A DNA stretch of 64,000 nucleotides from Sanyastnella coralliicola. Its GTDB lineage: Bacteria > Bacteroidota > Bacteroidia > Flavobacteriales_D > Sanyastnellaceae. The stretch lies in contig NZ_CP132543.1 in NCBI RefSeq assembly GCF_030845195.1, forward strand, positions 124,001 to 188,000, read 5' to 3'. Positions 8,726-17,285 of the stretch are shown here, piece after piece; positions within the stretch are counted from its first letter, which is position 1; each line of letters opens with the position of its first letter. The translations under genes and the position numbers were made by a program. The notes beneath the pieces were generated by a model, which searched no databases, was not told where the DNA came from, and worked only from the letters and a program-made list of their open reading frames with translations.

Positions 8726-11700
8726 ATGAAAAGACTATTAACCTTCATTGCTCTACTAGCAGGTGTTTTCGCACTTTCTACAGCGCAAGCACAGGTCAAT
8801 ATCATTGACGAACAACTTCGCGACGGTGCAGCACCAGCGGGTTGGGGTGTAACTGATGTGGCCTTCACAACTTCAGCAGGTGGTTACGCCAATTTTACTG
8901 GTACTACCGGAGTACTTGAAACAACAGTTGTTGATCTTACTCCTTACACTACCGTTGACCTAACCTTTACGGTGGCAAAATTCGGTTCTGGTGATGATGG
9001 ACCAATCACTGTGGAAGTATCTGATGATGGTGGTGCGACTTTTACGGCGCAGACATTCGACTCTCCAACGCCAACATCTTCGACTTACCTTACTTCTGGC
9101 CCAACTACAATCACTGCCACAGGAAACAACGTTGTGATTCGCTTTAGCGCCGCGAACAGTGCTTCAAACAAGCGAGTACGTGACGTAGTTCTTGTAGGTT
9201 TTGCAGGTGGCACACCAGGATGTACTGATGTAACGGCATGTAACTATGACGCTTCAGCAACTATCGATGACGGTTCTTGTGAATTCGTAAGCTGTGCAGG
9301 ATGTACAGACCCTACAGCATGTAACTACGATATGTCAGCGACGATTGATGATGCTTCTTGTTTTTTCGTAGGTGATGCTTGTGACGACGGTGATGCGGCA
9401 ACAATCAACGACTTGGTGCAAGCTGACTGTGGTTGTGCTGGTACTGTAGCTTCTACAGTTGATTTGATCATTACAGAGATTCACTACAACGGAAACGACG
9501 GTGCAGGATTCCCTGACGGAAATTACGAGTTCGTTGAGATCTACAACAACGAAGCCGTTGCGGTAGACTTAACTGATTTCTTCATGGGTGGTGTGACTTT
9601 CACTTTCCCGGCAGGAGCTTCTATTGCAGCTGGTGAGTACATCATCGTTGCTATCGATCCTCCATTCTACACTGGAAATGGATACCAAGTATTTGGACCG
9701 TTTACAGGAGGTCTAGGAAACTCTGGTGAGACGGTATCGATTTTCGATAACGCTGGCGTTCTCGCAGATGAAGTTCCTTATGACGACGGTAACGGTTGGC
9801 CAACTTCTCCTGATGGAGCGGGTCCTTCATTGGAGCTTGCAGATCTAGCGGCTGACAACAGCGATGCGGCAAATTGGCAAGCATCATGTGATGATAACGG
9901 AACTCCTGGTGCGGCGAATAGCACGCTTCCTTGTAACCCTTCAGTACCAGGAACAATCGTTGAGATTCAAACAGGAGTTATCGCAACGGGAACAACAGTT
10001 GAAACGAACGGTATCGTGACAGGTGTTTACGCTTCTCTTTACACAGTCCAAGATGGAACTGGGGCAAACTCTGGAATCTGGGTTGAAGGTACAGGTGTTG
10101 CTCTTGGAGATGACGTAACTGTAGTTGGTGACGTTGCTGAATCATTCGACCTAACAATCATTCAGAACGCACTAGTGACTATCAATACTTCAGGAAACGC
10201 TCTTCCTGCGGCTGAGCTTCTTAGCACACTTGCTATCAACGATGAGCAGTGGGAAGGAGTACTCGTTGAAACTACAGGATTGGTTGACAACGGTGATCTA
10301 GGATTCGGTGAGTGGAGCATTGATGATGCTTCAGGACCAGTTCGTATCGACGACGTGAACGGCGTAGCTGTTACTCCAACAGTTGTTGGTGACCAGTACA
10401 CAGTGATCGGACCATTGTACTACTCATTTGGCGCATACAAGATTGCTCCACGTGATAACGCAACTGATATCTTGAAGTGGGGATGTACTGATGTGGCTTT
10501 CCCTAACTACGACCCAGCAGCGGTGATCGATGATGGTTCTTGTGGTGTTGTTCCTGGATGTACAGATCCAACGGCTGACAACTACGATCCATCAGCAACA
10601 ATTGACGATGGTTCTTGTATCATCAGCGGATGTACAGACCCAACAGCGTTGAACTACAATGCCAATGCGAACAACGATGACGGTTCTTGTTACTTCACAC
10701 TACCAAACTTGGTGATCAACGAGATCCACTACAACCCTTGTACTGATCAAGGTGATGATACGATCTACGAATTCGTAGAGATCTACAATGCAGATGCAGT
10801 TTCTGTAGATCTAGAAGGAATCACATTCTCTGCAGGTATCGATTTCACTTTCGGTGCTGGTGCAACGATCGCAGCTGGTGAGTACATCATCGTAGCTGTA
10901 ACGGCTGCTACTTACGCAGGAAACGGTTACCAAGTATTTGAAGCGAACTCTGGTGGCTTCTCTAATGGAGGTGAGGTAGTGACAATCTCTGACGCATTCG
11001 GAAACGTAATTGACACTGTTACCTATGATGATGGAAACGGATGGCCAACTTCGCCTGATGGAGGATGTCCTTCATTGGAGTTGATCGATCCCGCATTGGA
11101 TAACACTGACCCTGCAAACTGGCAAGGTTCATACGTAGACAACGGGACTCCAGGAGCGGTGAATTCTATGCCTCCTCCATCTACGAACTACACCATCTTC
11201 GAAATCCAATCAGATGTAGACGTTGACGGTGGTTCTAACAAGTCAGGTGAATACGTAACTACTTCAGGTGTAGTAACAGGCGTTTACTCAAACGGTCAGT
11301 TCGCTATGCAAGATGGTACAGGTGCATACTCAGGTATCTGGGTTGAAGGTACAGGTGTTGCTGTAGGTGACGAAGTCGATGTTACAGGTACTGTAACTGA
11401 GTTCTTCGGATTGACTTTGATCTCGAACACTGCATTCATCACCGTATTGACTAGCGGAAACGCACTTCCGGCTCCTCAGCTATTGGTGACAAACGGGATC
11501 AACGACGAGCAGTGGGAAGGTGTTCTTGTTTCTGTAACAGGACCAGTTTCTAACGGTGACGTTGGTTTCGGAGAATGGGCAGTGAACGACGGGTCTGGTG
11601 ACGGACTAGTGGATGACCTAGGAATTCTTCTAGCGCCCGTTGACGCAGGAGTTACTTACACTGTGACTGGACCAAACTACTACAGCTTCGGAGCATTTAA

Positions 11701-12682
11701 GATGCAGCCACGTGATTTGAACGATACACAGCGTTGGGGATGTACAGATAACTCATTCCCGAACTTTGATCCTCTAGCGGTGATCGATGACGGTTCTTGT
11801 GGAAACATCCCAGGATGTACTGATCCAGCAGCTGATAACTACGATCCTACGGCAACGGTAGATGATGGTTCTTGTGTATTCTCAGGATGTACAGACCCAA
11901 CTGCATTGAACTACAACGCTGCAGCTACTATCGATGACGGATCTTGTTACTTCACACTACCAAACTTGGTAATCAACGAAATCCACTACAACCCATGTGC
12001 ACCGCAAGGAGAAGATTTCGATTACGAGTTCGTTGAGATCTACAACGCAGAAGCGACAACAGTTGACTTGGAGGGATTCACTTTCGCAGCTGGTTTCGAC
12101 TTTACATTCCCTGCAGGAGCACAGATGGCAGCTGGTGAGTACATCATCGTAGCTGTGACTGCGGCTACATACGCTGGAAATGGTTACCAGGTATTCGAAG
12201 TAGAATTCGGAAACTTGAGCAACACCGGAGAGACCATCCAGTTGACGGATGCCTTTGGTAACGTGATTGATGAAGTGACTTACGCTGATTCAGCACCATG
12301 GCCAACGGATCCTGATGGAGCGTGTACAACGCTTGAGTTGATCGACGAAGCATTAGACAATGCTGATGCTGCAAACTGGCAAAGCTCTTACGTTCTTTAC
12401 GGAACACCTGGAGCTCAGAACTCAGCTCTTGTTGATGGATGTACTGATCCTACAGCATGTAACTACGACGCTGCAGCCAATGTAGACGACGGTTCTTGTG
12501 ACTTCACTAGCTGCTTCGGTTGTACTTACCCAACGGCAGACAACTACGATGCGACAGCAACAGTAGACGACGGATCATGTGTGTTCACTAACTCTTGTCC
12601 TGAAGACTTGAACCAGGATGGTATTGTGAACGCAGCTGACCTTCTTCAATTCCTAGGGGCTTTCGGGTCTGCTTGTGAATAA
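8726..12682 (+). CDS. Modular secreted protein: lamin-tail domains, OB-like domains, GCTD repeats, dockerin-like end
   Basis: A 1318-residue exported protein with a signal peptide (1-23, ending AQAQ). Order: a beta-sandwich domain (about 25-160); Cys-rich repeats of the form GCTDPTACNYD...DDGSC; lamin-tail domain 1 (about 245-395); an OB-like domain (about 409-580, GTIVEIQTG); more GCTD repeats; lamin-tail 2 (about 661-805); OB-like 2 (about 822-995); GCTD repeats; lamin-tail 3 (about 1081-1235); final GCTD repeats; and a tail (1291-1318) with DLNQDGIVNAADLLQFL, a dockerin-like calcium loop. I count ten GCTD units. The lamin-tail modules are nearly identical even at DNA level. No type A or B T9SS sorting domain is present, so how it reaches or stays on the surface is unclear. 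It is highly acidic, as calcium-binding surface proteins are. Enzymatic activity is not evident. Confidence 0.85.
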   Translation: MKRLLTFIALLAGVFALSTAQAQVNIIDEQLRDGAAPAGWGVTDVAFTTSAGGYANFTGTTGVLETTVVDLTPYTTVDLTFTVAKFGSGDDGPITVEVSDDGGATFTAQTFDSPTPTSSTYLTSGPTTITATGNNVVIRFSAANSASNKRVRDVVLVGFAGGTPGCTDVTACNYDASATIDDGSCEFVSCAGCTDPTACNYDMSATIDDASCFFVGDACDDGDAATINDLVQADCGCAGTVASTVDLIITEIHYNGNDGAGFPDGNYEFVEIYNNEAVAVDLTDFFMGGVTFTFPAGASIAAGEYIIVAIDPPFYTGNGYQVFGPFTGGLGNSGETVSIFDNAGVLADEVPYDDGNGWPTSPDGAGPSLELADLAADNSDAANWQASCDDNGTPGAANSTLPCNPSVPGTIVEIQTGVIATGTTVETNGIVTGVYASLYTVQDGTGANSGIWVEGTGVALGDDVTVVGDVAESFDLTIIQNALVTINTSGNALPAAELLSTLAINDEQWEGVLVETTGLVDNGDLGFGEWSIDDASGPVRIDDVNGVAVTPTVVGDQYTVIGPLYYSFGAYKIAPRDNATDILKWGCTDVAFPNYDPAAVIDDGSCGVVPGCTDPTADNYDPSATIDDGSCIISGCTDPTALNYNANANNDDGSCYFTLPNLVINEIHYNPCTDQGDDTIYEFVEIYNADAVSVDLEGITFSAGIDFTFGAGATIAAGEYIIVAVTAATYAGNGYQVFEANSGGFSNGGEVVTISDAFGNVIDTVTYDDGNGWPTSPDGGCPSLELIDPALDNTDPANWQGSYVDNGTPGAVNSMPPPSTNYTIFEIQSDVDVDGGSNKSGEYVTTSGVVTGVYSNGQFAMQDGTGAYSGIWVEGTGVAVGDEVDVTGTVTEFFGLTLISNTAFITVLTSGNALPAPQLLVTNGINDEQWEGVLVSVTGPVSNGDVGFGEWAVNDGSGDGLVDDLGILLAPVDAGVTYTVTGPNYYSFGAFKMQPRDLNDTQRWGCTDNSFPNFDPLAVIDDGSCGNIPGCTDPAADNYDPTATVDDGSCVFSGCTDPTALNYNAAATIDDGSCYFTLPNLVINEIHYNPCAPQGEDFDYEFVEIYNAEATTVDLEGFTFAAGFDFTFPAGAQMAAGEYIIVAVTAATYAGNGYQVFEVEFGNLSNTGETIQLTDAFGNVIDEVTYADSAPWPTDPDGACTTLELIDEALDNADAANWQSSYVLYGTPGAQNSALVDGCTDPTACNYDAAANVDDGSCDFTSCFGCTYPTADNYDATATVDDGSCVFTNSCPEDLNQDGIVNAADLLQFLGAFGSACE

Positions 12683-12706
12683 GTAGAAGGAAACATACGG
12701 AATACA

Positions 12707-12731
12707 AAAAGGGGGCGTTTAGCCCCCTTTT
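12707..12731. terminator. Bidirectional intrinsic terminator
   Basis: A perfect stem (AAAAGGGGGC / GCCCCCTTTT) with a five-base loop lies between the convergent ends of the modular secreted protein (stop at 12682) and the MORN-like gene (stop at 12731). T-tracts on both strands let it serve both genes. Confidence 0.85.
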
Positions 12732-13153
12732 CATTCTTCCATTCTAGCAACGAGCAATTTGTCGTTGGCGAAATAAAGCCGGTACGACGTCTCGGAGTAG
12801 TATCCTTGAATTAACCATTCGCCAATCTTCTGGCCCTGGTCAAATTCAGCTCTACCGGTGACCTTTCCATCGAGGTCCCAAGTGAGCCAAATCCCATCCC
12901 GTTTATTCTTGTAATAAGACCCTGACATGGTCAGCTTCCCATTCTCATTGTAGAATAGGGCTAGCTGATGCAGGTATCCGTTTTCAAAGTTCAACACACG
13001 ACTTACTTCACCGTTGGGGTGAAAGATCTCAAGTTGTCCTTGGAGAGGGAGGCTGTCGGATGAACAGTATTGATCATCGACCATAATGAACTCTTGAGCA
13101 TGCGTTGAAGCACTAAATAGGATGGCAATAAGTATGAATTTCAGTCTCGCCAT
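12731..13153 (-). CDS. Exported MORN-repeat-like protein (YwqK-like)
   Basis: A 140-residue protein with a signal peptide (1-19, ending THAQ). Repeated strands of the type GQLEIFHPNGEVSRVLNFENG, YNENGKLTMSGSYYKNKRDG and WDLDGKVTGRAEFDQGQKIG have the spacing of MORN/YwqK repeats. Function is unknown; such repeats usually form elongated beta sheets. It is divergent from the Na/Pi cotransporter, and the shared 205-base spacer holds Pho-box-like repeats, so phosphate control is possible. Confidence 0.65.
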   Translation of the reverse strand: MARLKFILIAILFSASTHAQEFIMVDDQYCSSDSLPLQGQLEIFHPNGEVSRVLNFENGYLHQLALFYNENGKLTMSGSYYKNKRDGIWLTWDLDGKVTGRAEFDQGQKIGEWLIQGYYSETSYRLYFANDKLLVARMEE

Positions 13154-13174
13154 AATGCTAAGTTAATAAAAAGT

Positions 13175-13192
13175 TAACATAAAAGAAACATT
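13175..13192. promoter_or_regulatory. Pho-box-like direct repeat
   Basis: TAACATA, four bases (AAAG), AAACATT: two 7-base half sites with an 11-base period, the geometry of PhoB/PhoP operators. It lies 22 bases before the MORN-like start and within the spacer shared with the Na/Pi cotransporter. Assignment rests on pattern and context only. Confidence 0.35.
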
Positions 13193-13272
13193 GACGCTCG
13201 CTTAACTGACTGAAAATTAGTTTTATAGGACAAGTCCTACAGGCTAAACCCTATGATGTTAAGCTAGATACG

Positions 13273-13290
13273 TAACATTAAGATAACATT
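13273..13290. promoter_or_regulatory. Pho-box-like direct repeat upstream of the Na/Pi cotransporter
   Basis: TAACATT, four bases (AAGA), TAACATT: a perfect 7-base direct repeat with an 11-base period, followed again by AAG. An inverted half site (ATGTTAA, 13256-13262) precedes it. The location upstream of a phosphate transporter gene makes a PhoB-type operator the simplest reading. Confidence 0.5.
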
Positions 13291-13358
13291 AAGCGTGCGC
13301 ACTTTTAACACGCTCTTTGTCACTTTGGCCTCTTAATTCATCCTATTTTGGGCTGCTG

Positions 13359-15044
13359 ATGAACTTTCTTCTCGATATACTTTCGATTACTGGAGCGCTT
13401 GGTCTTTTCATCTTTGGGATGAAGGTCATGAGCGACGGTGTGCAAAAAGCCGCCGGCTCTTCAATGCGTCGAGTATTGGAAGCGATGACTAAAAGTCAAG
13501 GAAGAGCCATCGCCAGTGGTTTTTTAACCACTGCCGTTCTTCAGTCGTCATCAGCAACGACAGTAATGGTGGTGAGCTTCGTGAATGGGGGCTTGCTAAG
13601 ACTTCGTGAAGCCGTGGGGGTGATCATGGGAGCCAATATTGGTACCACGGTAACTGCTTGGGTTGTGGCCTTGGCGCTAGGAAGTCTCTCAATAGGTCAG
13701 TTTACGCTCCCAATTATTGCGCTCGCACTTCCATTTCTTTTTCTCAAGAAAGAACGCCTGCGTAATTCAGGAGAGGCCATCATTGGATTCGCCATTCTCT
13801 TTGTTGGTTTGCAGTTCCTCCAAGAGGCGGTTCCCAACCTGAAGAACCAACCGGATGGCATCGGTTTCCTTGTGCCATACATGGATATGGGCTTCTTGTC
13901 CAATATCATCTTTGTCTTGGTAGGAACCATGGTGACTCTCATCGTTCAATCTTCGAGCGCAGCGATCGCCCTGACCTTGACCTTGCTTTCAACCGGAATC
14001 ATCCCGTTAGAACTTGCAGCGGCCATGGTGCTGGGTGAGAATATTGGAACGACCATCACTGCGAACATTGCTGCAGTCATTGCCAATCGCTCTGGAAAGC
14101 TTGCGGCACGAGCTCACTCCATCTTCAACGTGATTGGGGTGATTTGGATGCTGCCCCTGATGCCGTTGTTCTTGAAAGGGCTTCAGTCCACCTTTGTCGA
14201 TATGTTCGACGCCATGGAAGTATTCACTGGAAGAAACCATGATAAGGTGCTCATTGCGTTGTTCCACACCACCTTCAACTTATTGAATACCCTGGTCTTG
14301 GTTGGTTTTACTCCGCTGATTATTCGTCTGAGCGAGCGTATGGTCCGCAAACCACAAGGCAAAGAAAACTTCAAGCTCGAGTTTATTGGGGCTGGGGTGG
14401 TAGGTACTCCAGAACTCGCCATCCTGGAAGCACAACGTGAAGTAGAAAGATTCGCACGCGTAACGGCTAACATCAACGGAAGCCTTCAACGTCTGTTAGC
14501 CACCACAGATCAAAGCAAACGAAACGCCATTATCGATGAAATCCGCCTAGGTGAAGAGGTGACGGATAAGTTCGAAGTGGAGGTATCAAATTACCTTACT
14601 GAACTGAGCAGGGAAGAGCTATCTGATTCTGCTAGTATTCGTATTCGAGGTCTGATGGGCGCTAGCGCAGATTTGGAACGCATAGGAGATTTATACTTCC
14701 GTGTGGCGATGAATCTCGAGAGCAAACAGATGAAGAAGGTATACTTCGTTCCGAAGCAACGCCAGAATCTGAAGAACATGACTGACTTGCTCGAACAAGC
14801 GTTCGATATCATGTTGAGTAACCTCGAAGAGGGGACCACAGCGGTGAATACGCAACTAGCTCAGGAAAAAGAAGACGAAGTCAACGCCTTGCGTGATCAG
14901 CTTCGTCGCAAGCACCTCAAAGATGTAGCTAAAGGACGTTACTCTATCGAAAGTGGTGTATTCTACATGGATACCTTCACAACCTTAGAAGAGATTGCGG
15001 ATCACATTGTTAGCGTGACCGAAGGACTTACCAACGCATACTAA
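13359..15044 (+). CDS. Na/Pi cotransporter family protein with C-terminal PhoU-like domain
   Basis: A 561-residue protein. The N-terminal part is the Na/Pi-cotransport membrane domain with its two inverted repeats, marked by the repeated QSSSA motif: TTAVLQSSSATTVMVVSF near residue 54 and TLIVQSSSAAIALTL near residue 195. GANIGTTVTAW and GENIGTTITAN follow each copy. Residues from about 345 onward form a helical PhoU-like regulatory domain. It likely imports phosphate with sodium across the inner membrane. An upstream in-frame ATG at 13317 would add 14 residues, but MNFLLDILS at 13359 is the natural start. Pho-box-like repeats upstream fit phosphate control. Confidence 0.9.
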   Translation: MNFLLDILSITGALGLFIFGMKVMSDGVQKAAGSSMRRVLEAMTKSQGRAIASGFLTTAVLQSSSATTVMVVSFVNGGLLRLREAVGVIMGANIGTTVTAWVVALALGSLSIGQFTLPIIALALPFLFLKKERLRNSGEAIIGFAILFVGLQFLQEAVPNLKNQPDGIGFLVPYMDMGFLSNIIFVLVGTMVTLIVQSSSAAIALTLTLLSTGIIPLELAAAMVLGENIGTTITANIAAVIANRSGKLAARAHSIFNVIGVIWMLPLMPLFLKGLQSTFVDMFDAMEVFTGRNHDKVLIALFHTTFNLLNTLVLVGFTPLIIRLSERMVRKPQGKENFKLEFIGAGVVGTPELAILEAQREVERFARVTANINGSLQRLLATTDQSKRNAIIDEIRLGEEVTDKFEVEVSNYLTELSREELSDSASIRIRGLMGASADLERIGDLYFRVAMNLESKQMKKVYFVPKQRQNLKNMTDLLEQAFDIMLSNLEEGTTAVNTQLAQEKEDEVNALRDQLRRKHLKDVAKGRYSIESGVFYMDTFTTLEEIADHIVSVTEGLTNAY

Positions 15045-15550
15045 GGCTTCAAGAAAGCCGGTGTAGTAATCGTGTTCGAGATATTCAACGCGCGGTCGAC
15101 GAGCTTCACTTCAAATCGAGCGGTGTCAAATTCACTGATCAGCGAGTATACCGGCATGTCTACCTTGATTTCACCATTCAGTGCCTTGTTTTGCCCTGAA
15201 GGTGTCACCCGTGGAACACGGTAGTAAAATGGAATTTGCCCCTGATCCGGGTCAAGAGGGATATGCACCCATTCGCCGTTCTGAAGCTCATAATATTCTA
15301 GGAAGAGATTGTAGTAAAATTCACAGCCAACCGGGCAGAATACGTCCAAGGTGTCTTCTTGATCAAGTCCTACGTCTCCGTCACCATCTGTGAAGGCGAT
15401 GATGAGATCTGCGGCGTCTCCTGTTTTAGGTGTAAGTGATTCAAAAGCGATCACGGGCTCCGGCGGAAACTCCGCTGGTTCTAAGCAAGACCAGAGCGTT
15501 CCGATGAAGAACAAACTAAAAAGCAGATAAATAGATCGATTGAATTTCAT
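15041..15550 (-). CDS. Putative lipoprotein of unknown function
   Basis: A 169-residue protein with a lipoprotein signal: a hydrophobic segment ending GTLWSC with Cys22 as the likely lipid-bearing residue. The acidic stretch DGDGDVGLDQEDTLDVF resembles a calcium-binding loop, and the remainder looks like a beta domain. No family is recognised. It converges on the Na/Pi cotransporter with a four-base overlap of stops and is divergent from the LuxE-like gene, whose start is only 22 bases away. The longer frame, starting at 15580, would overlap that gene; the ATG at 15550 gives the proper signal peptide. Confidence 0.7.
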   Translation of the reverse strand: MKFNRSIYLLFSLFFIGTLWSCLEPAEFPPEPVIAFESLTPKTGDAADLIIAFTDGDGDVGLDQEDTLDVFCPVGCEFYYNLFLEYYELQNGEWVHIPLDPDQGQIPFYYRVPRVTPSGQNKALNGEIKVDMPVYSLISEFDTARFEVKLVDRALNISNTITTPAFLKP

Positions 15551-15572
15551 GTCATCCCTACATTTGCTGCGC

Positions 15573-16577
15573 ATGTTCACCGATACACAAAGCTACATTC
15601 AGCAACTTGGATCGATTAGCTCGATGCAAGACTTTAACGAATTAGCCCTGGCGTTATTTCGCTATCAAGCGAAGTATTGCTCGGTGTACAACCAATTCAT
15701 TCAAGAATTGGGCATCCATCCAACTAAGATACAAGCGATCGAGGAAATTCCCTTCTTACCGATTGAAGTATTCAAATCGCACGAGGTACAAACGGATCAT
15801 TTCGAGGCGCAGGCCATTTTTACAAGCAGCGGAACCACCGGGATGAGCACAAGCCAGCATTTCGTGCGTGATCTATCTCTGTATGAATGGAGCTTCTTTC
15901 AGGCATTCGAGCAAGCGTATCATAAGAACAGTACCTGGGATGATTGGTGCATCCTCGCTCTTTTGCCGTCGTACATGGAGCGTTCTGGCTCTAGTTTGAT
16001 CTACATGGCAGAGAAGATGGTTGACCGCACCCAGCACAATGGTTCGGGTTTTTATCTCAATGCGGATGAGGCGCTTTTTGCCGCCATCAATCAGGCAAAA
16101 TCTCAAGGCAAAAAGGTCTTGCTTTTGGGTGTTACTTTCGCCTTACTCGCTATCGCGGAACGTCAACAAGTTGACTTCGATGGTGTGGTGGTCATGGAAA
16201 CAGGAGGGATGAAAGGCATGCGCAAAGAGATGGTACGCGAAGAGCTGCACGGATTCCTTCAGTCTCGAATGACAGTACCGGCTATCCACAGCGAATATGG
16301 AATGACGGAATTGCTCAGTCAGGCGTACAGCAAAGGACAAGGAGTTTTCGAGGCCCCGCCATGGATGAGAGTAATGATTAGGCAAGTCGACGATCCCTTT
16401 GGTTGGGAAACGCACGGCAAGACGGGAGGCGTAAATATCATCGACCTAGCTAACCGTGATAGCTGTGCTTTTATTGCTACTTCTGACCTTGGAAGAGTGT
16501 CTTTAGATGGCTCTTTCGAAATCCTCGGTCGCTTTGATCATGCAGATGTACGAGGTTGCAATCTCCTTTTGGCTTGA
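15573..16577 (+). CDS. LuxE-like acyl-protein synthetase/acyltransferase
   Basis: A 334-residue cytoplasmic protein of the ANL-related LuxE family. The family's phosphate-binding motif is seen as IFTSSGTTGMSTSQH (near residue 85), and later parts include EYGMTELLSQAYS and the terminal GRFDHADVRGC. Members activate acyl groups with ATP, as the acyl-protein synthetase of bacterial luciferase systems does, but no luxAB or luxCD lies nearby, so light emission is not implied. Bacteroidota genomes often hold a solitary copy of unknown role. The ATG at 15573 is preferred to one at 15540, which would run into the divergent lipoprotein gene. Confidence 0.75.
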   Translation: MFTDTQSYIQQLGSISSMQDFNELALALFRYQAKYCSVYNQFIQELGIHPTKIQAIEEIPFLPIEVFKSHEVQTDHFEAQAIFTSSGTTGMSTSQHFVRDLSLYEWSFFQAFEQAYHKNSTWDDWCILALLPSYMERSGSSLIYMAEKMVDRTQHNGSGFYLNADEALFAAINQAKSQGKKVLLLGVTFALLAIAERQQVDFDGVVVMETGGMKGMRKEMVREELHGFLQSRMTVPAIHSEYGMTELLSQAYSKGQGVFEAPPWMRVMIRQVDDPFGWETHGKTGGVNIIDLANRDSCAFIATSDLGRVSLDGSFEILGRFDHADVRGCNLLLA

Positions 16578-16604
16578 TGGAATAATTATTGCTGTACATG
16601 CGGT

Positions 16605-17117
16605 ATGAAAAAGACCGTACTTCTTTTTTTTCTGCTCGGTGCAACCATTCCAATACTATTGTCGTCTTGCTCTAGCAGAGTGTTGGTCAACAACGCGATG
16701 CGAAGTGAGCTTCATCTCACTAGGAATCAACTCATAGGGCTCCCTGTTGAGAATTCTGGAAAGATCACCTTGTACGCTGCAGAACCGTCAGCAAGTCTGT
16801 ATTCCAGCGGCGCAATACCTCAAGAGATCACCATTCCCAAAGGAACCCCAGGTGTAGTTGTTTTCGCTTTTGCCAATAAGCTCGTAGTACGTTTTGAATA
16901 CGGTGAAGGAAAGACCTTGGTCTTTGGAGCAAACGATGAATACACAGAGTATAAGCTGATGGCAGAAGACTGGGAAGACGGTCACGGATCTCTTTCATAC
17001 GGAGGAGCAACCTATTTTGCTGAGCCAGGCAGCAGCGACGTGTCGCTGGTTGTCGATTTGAAAGACGTTGGAGTAACGAGAAATAAGCACCACAAGGTGC
17101 GCGGAATAAAATATTAA
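16605..17117 (+). CDS. Putative lipoprotein of unknown function
   Basis: A 170-residue protein with a lipoprotein signal peptide (MKKTVLLFFLLGATIPILLS before Ser-Cys22). The remainder is a predicted beta-rich domain without recognised motifs. It follows the LuxE-like gene by 27 bases and could be co-transcribed with it. A terminator downstream (17166-17200) closes the unit. Confidence 0.65.
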   Translation: MKKTVLLFFLLGATIPILLSSCSSRVLVNNAMRSELHLTRNQLIGLPVENSGKITLYAAEPSASLYSSGAIPQEITIPKGTPGVVVFAFANKLVVRFEYGEGKTLVFGANDEYTEYKLMAEDWEDGHGSLSYGGATYFAEPGSSDVSLVVDLKDVGVTRNKHHKVRGIKY

Positions 17118-17165
17118 GATGCTGTAGGTCATCTTCTTTGATGGCCTAACACATGATTTCCTAGG

Positions 17166-17200
17166 AATGCGGAGTGGTAACGACCTTCTCCGCATTTTTT
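17166..17200 (+). terminator. Intrinsic terminator after the lipoprotein gene
   Basis: Stem AATGCGGAG / CTCCGCATT with a 13-base loop, followed by an uninterrupted T run. It lies 48 bases after the lipoprotein stop and before the PiT-like gene. Confidence 0.7.
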
Positions 17201-17285
17201 ATGTGAAAAGATTGTTAACGATGAATATTTGCAATAGTCGATTCACGGAGGTAGTTTGCGCACCGAAAACGCTGGTAGGGAATCG

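Noticed and set aside
8726-12682. CRISPR-like regular repeats in the large gene
   Set aside because: The repetition is of protein modules (GCTD, lamin-tail) with codon-level drift and no constant spacer length; no cas gene is present.
14658-14667. GCGCTAGCGC in the Na/Pi cotransporter
   Set aside because: It shares the palindromic core only; the flanking bases do not match the 13-base word.
15573-16577. A bioluminescence (lux) operon
   Set aside because: Only a LuxE-like synthetase is present; luxA, luxB, luxC and luxD are absent.
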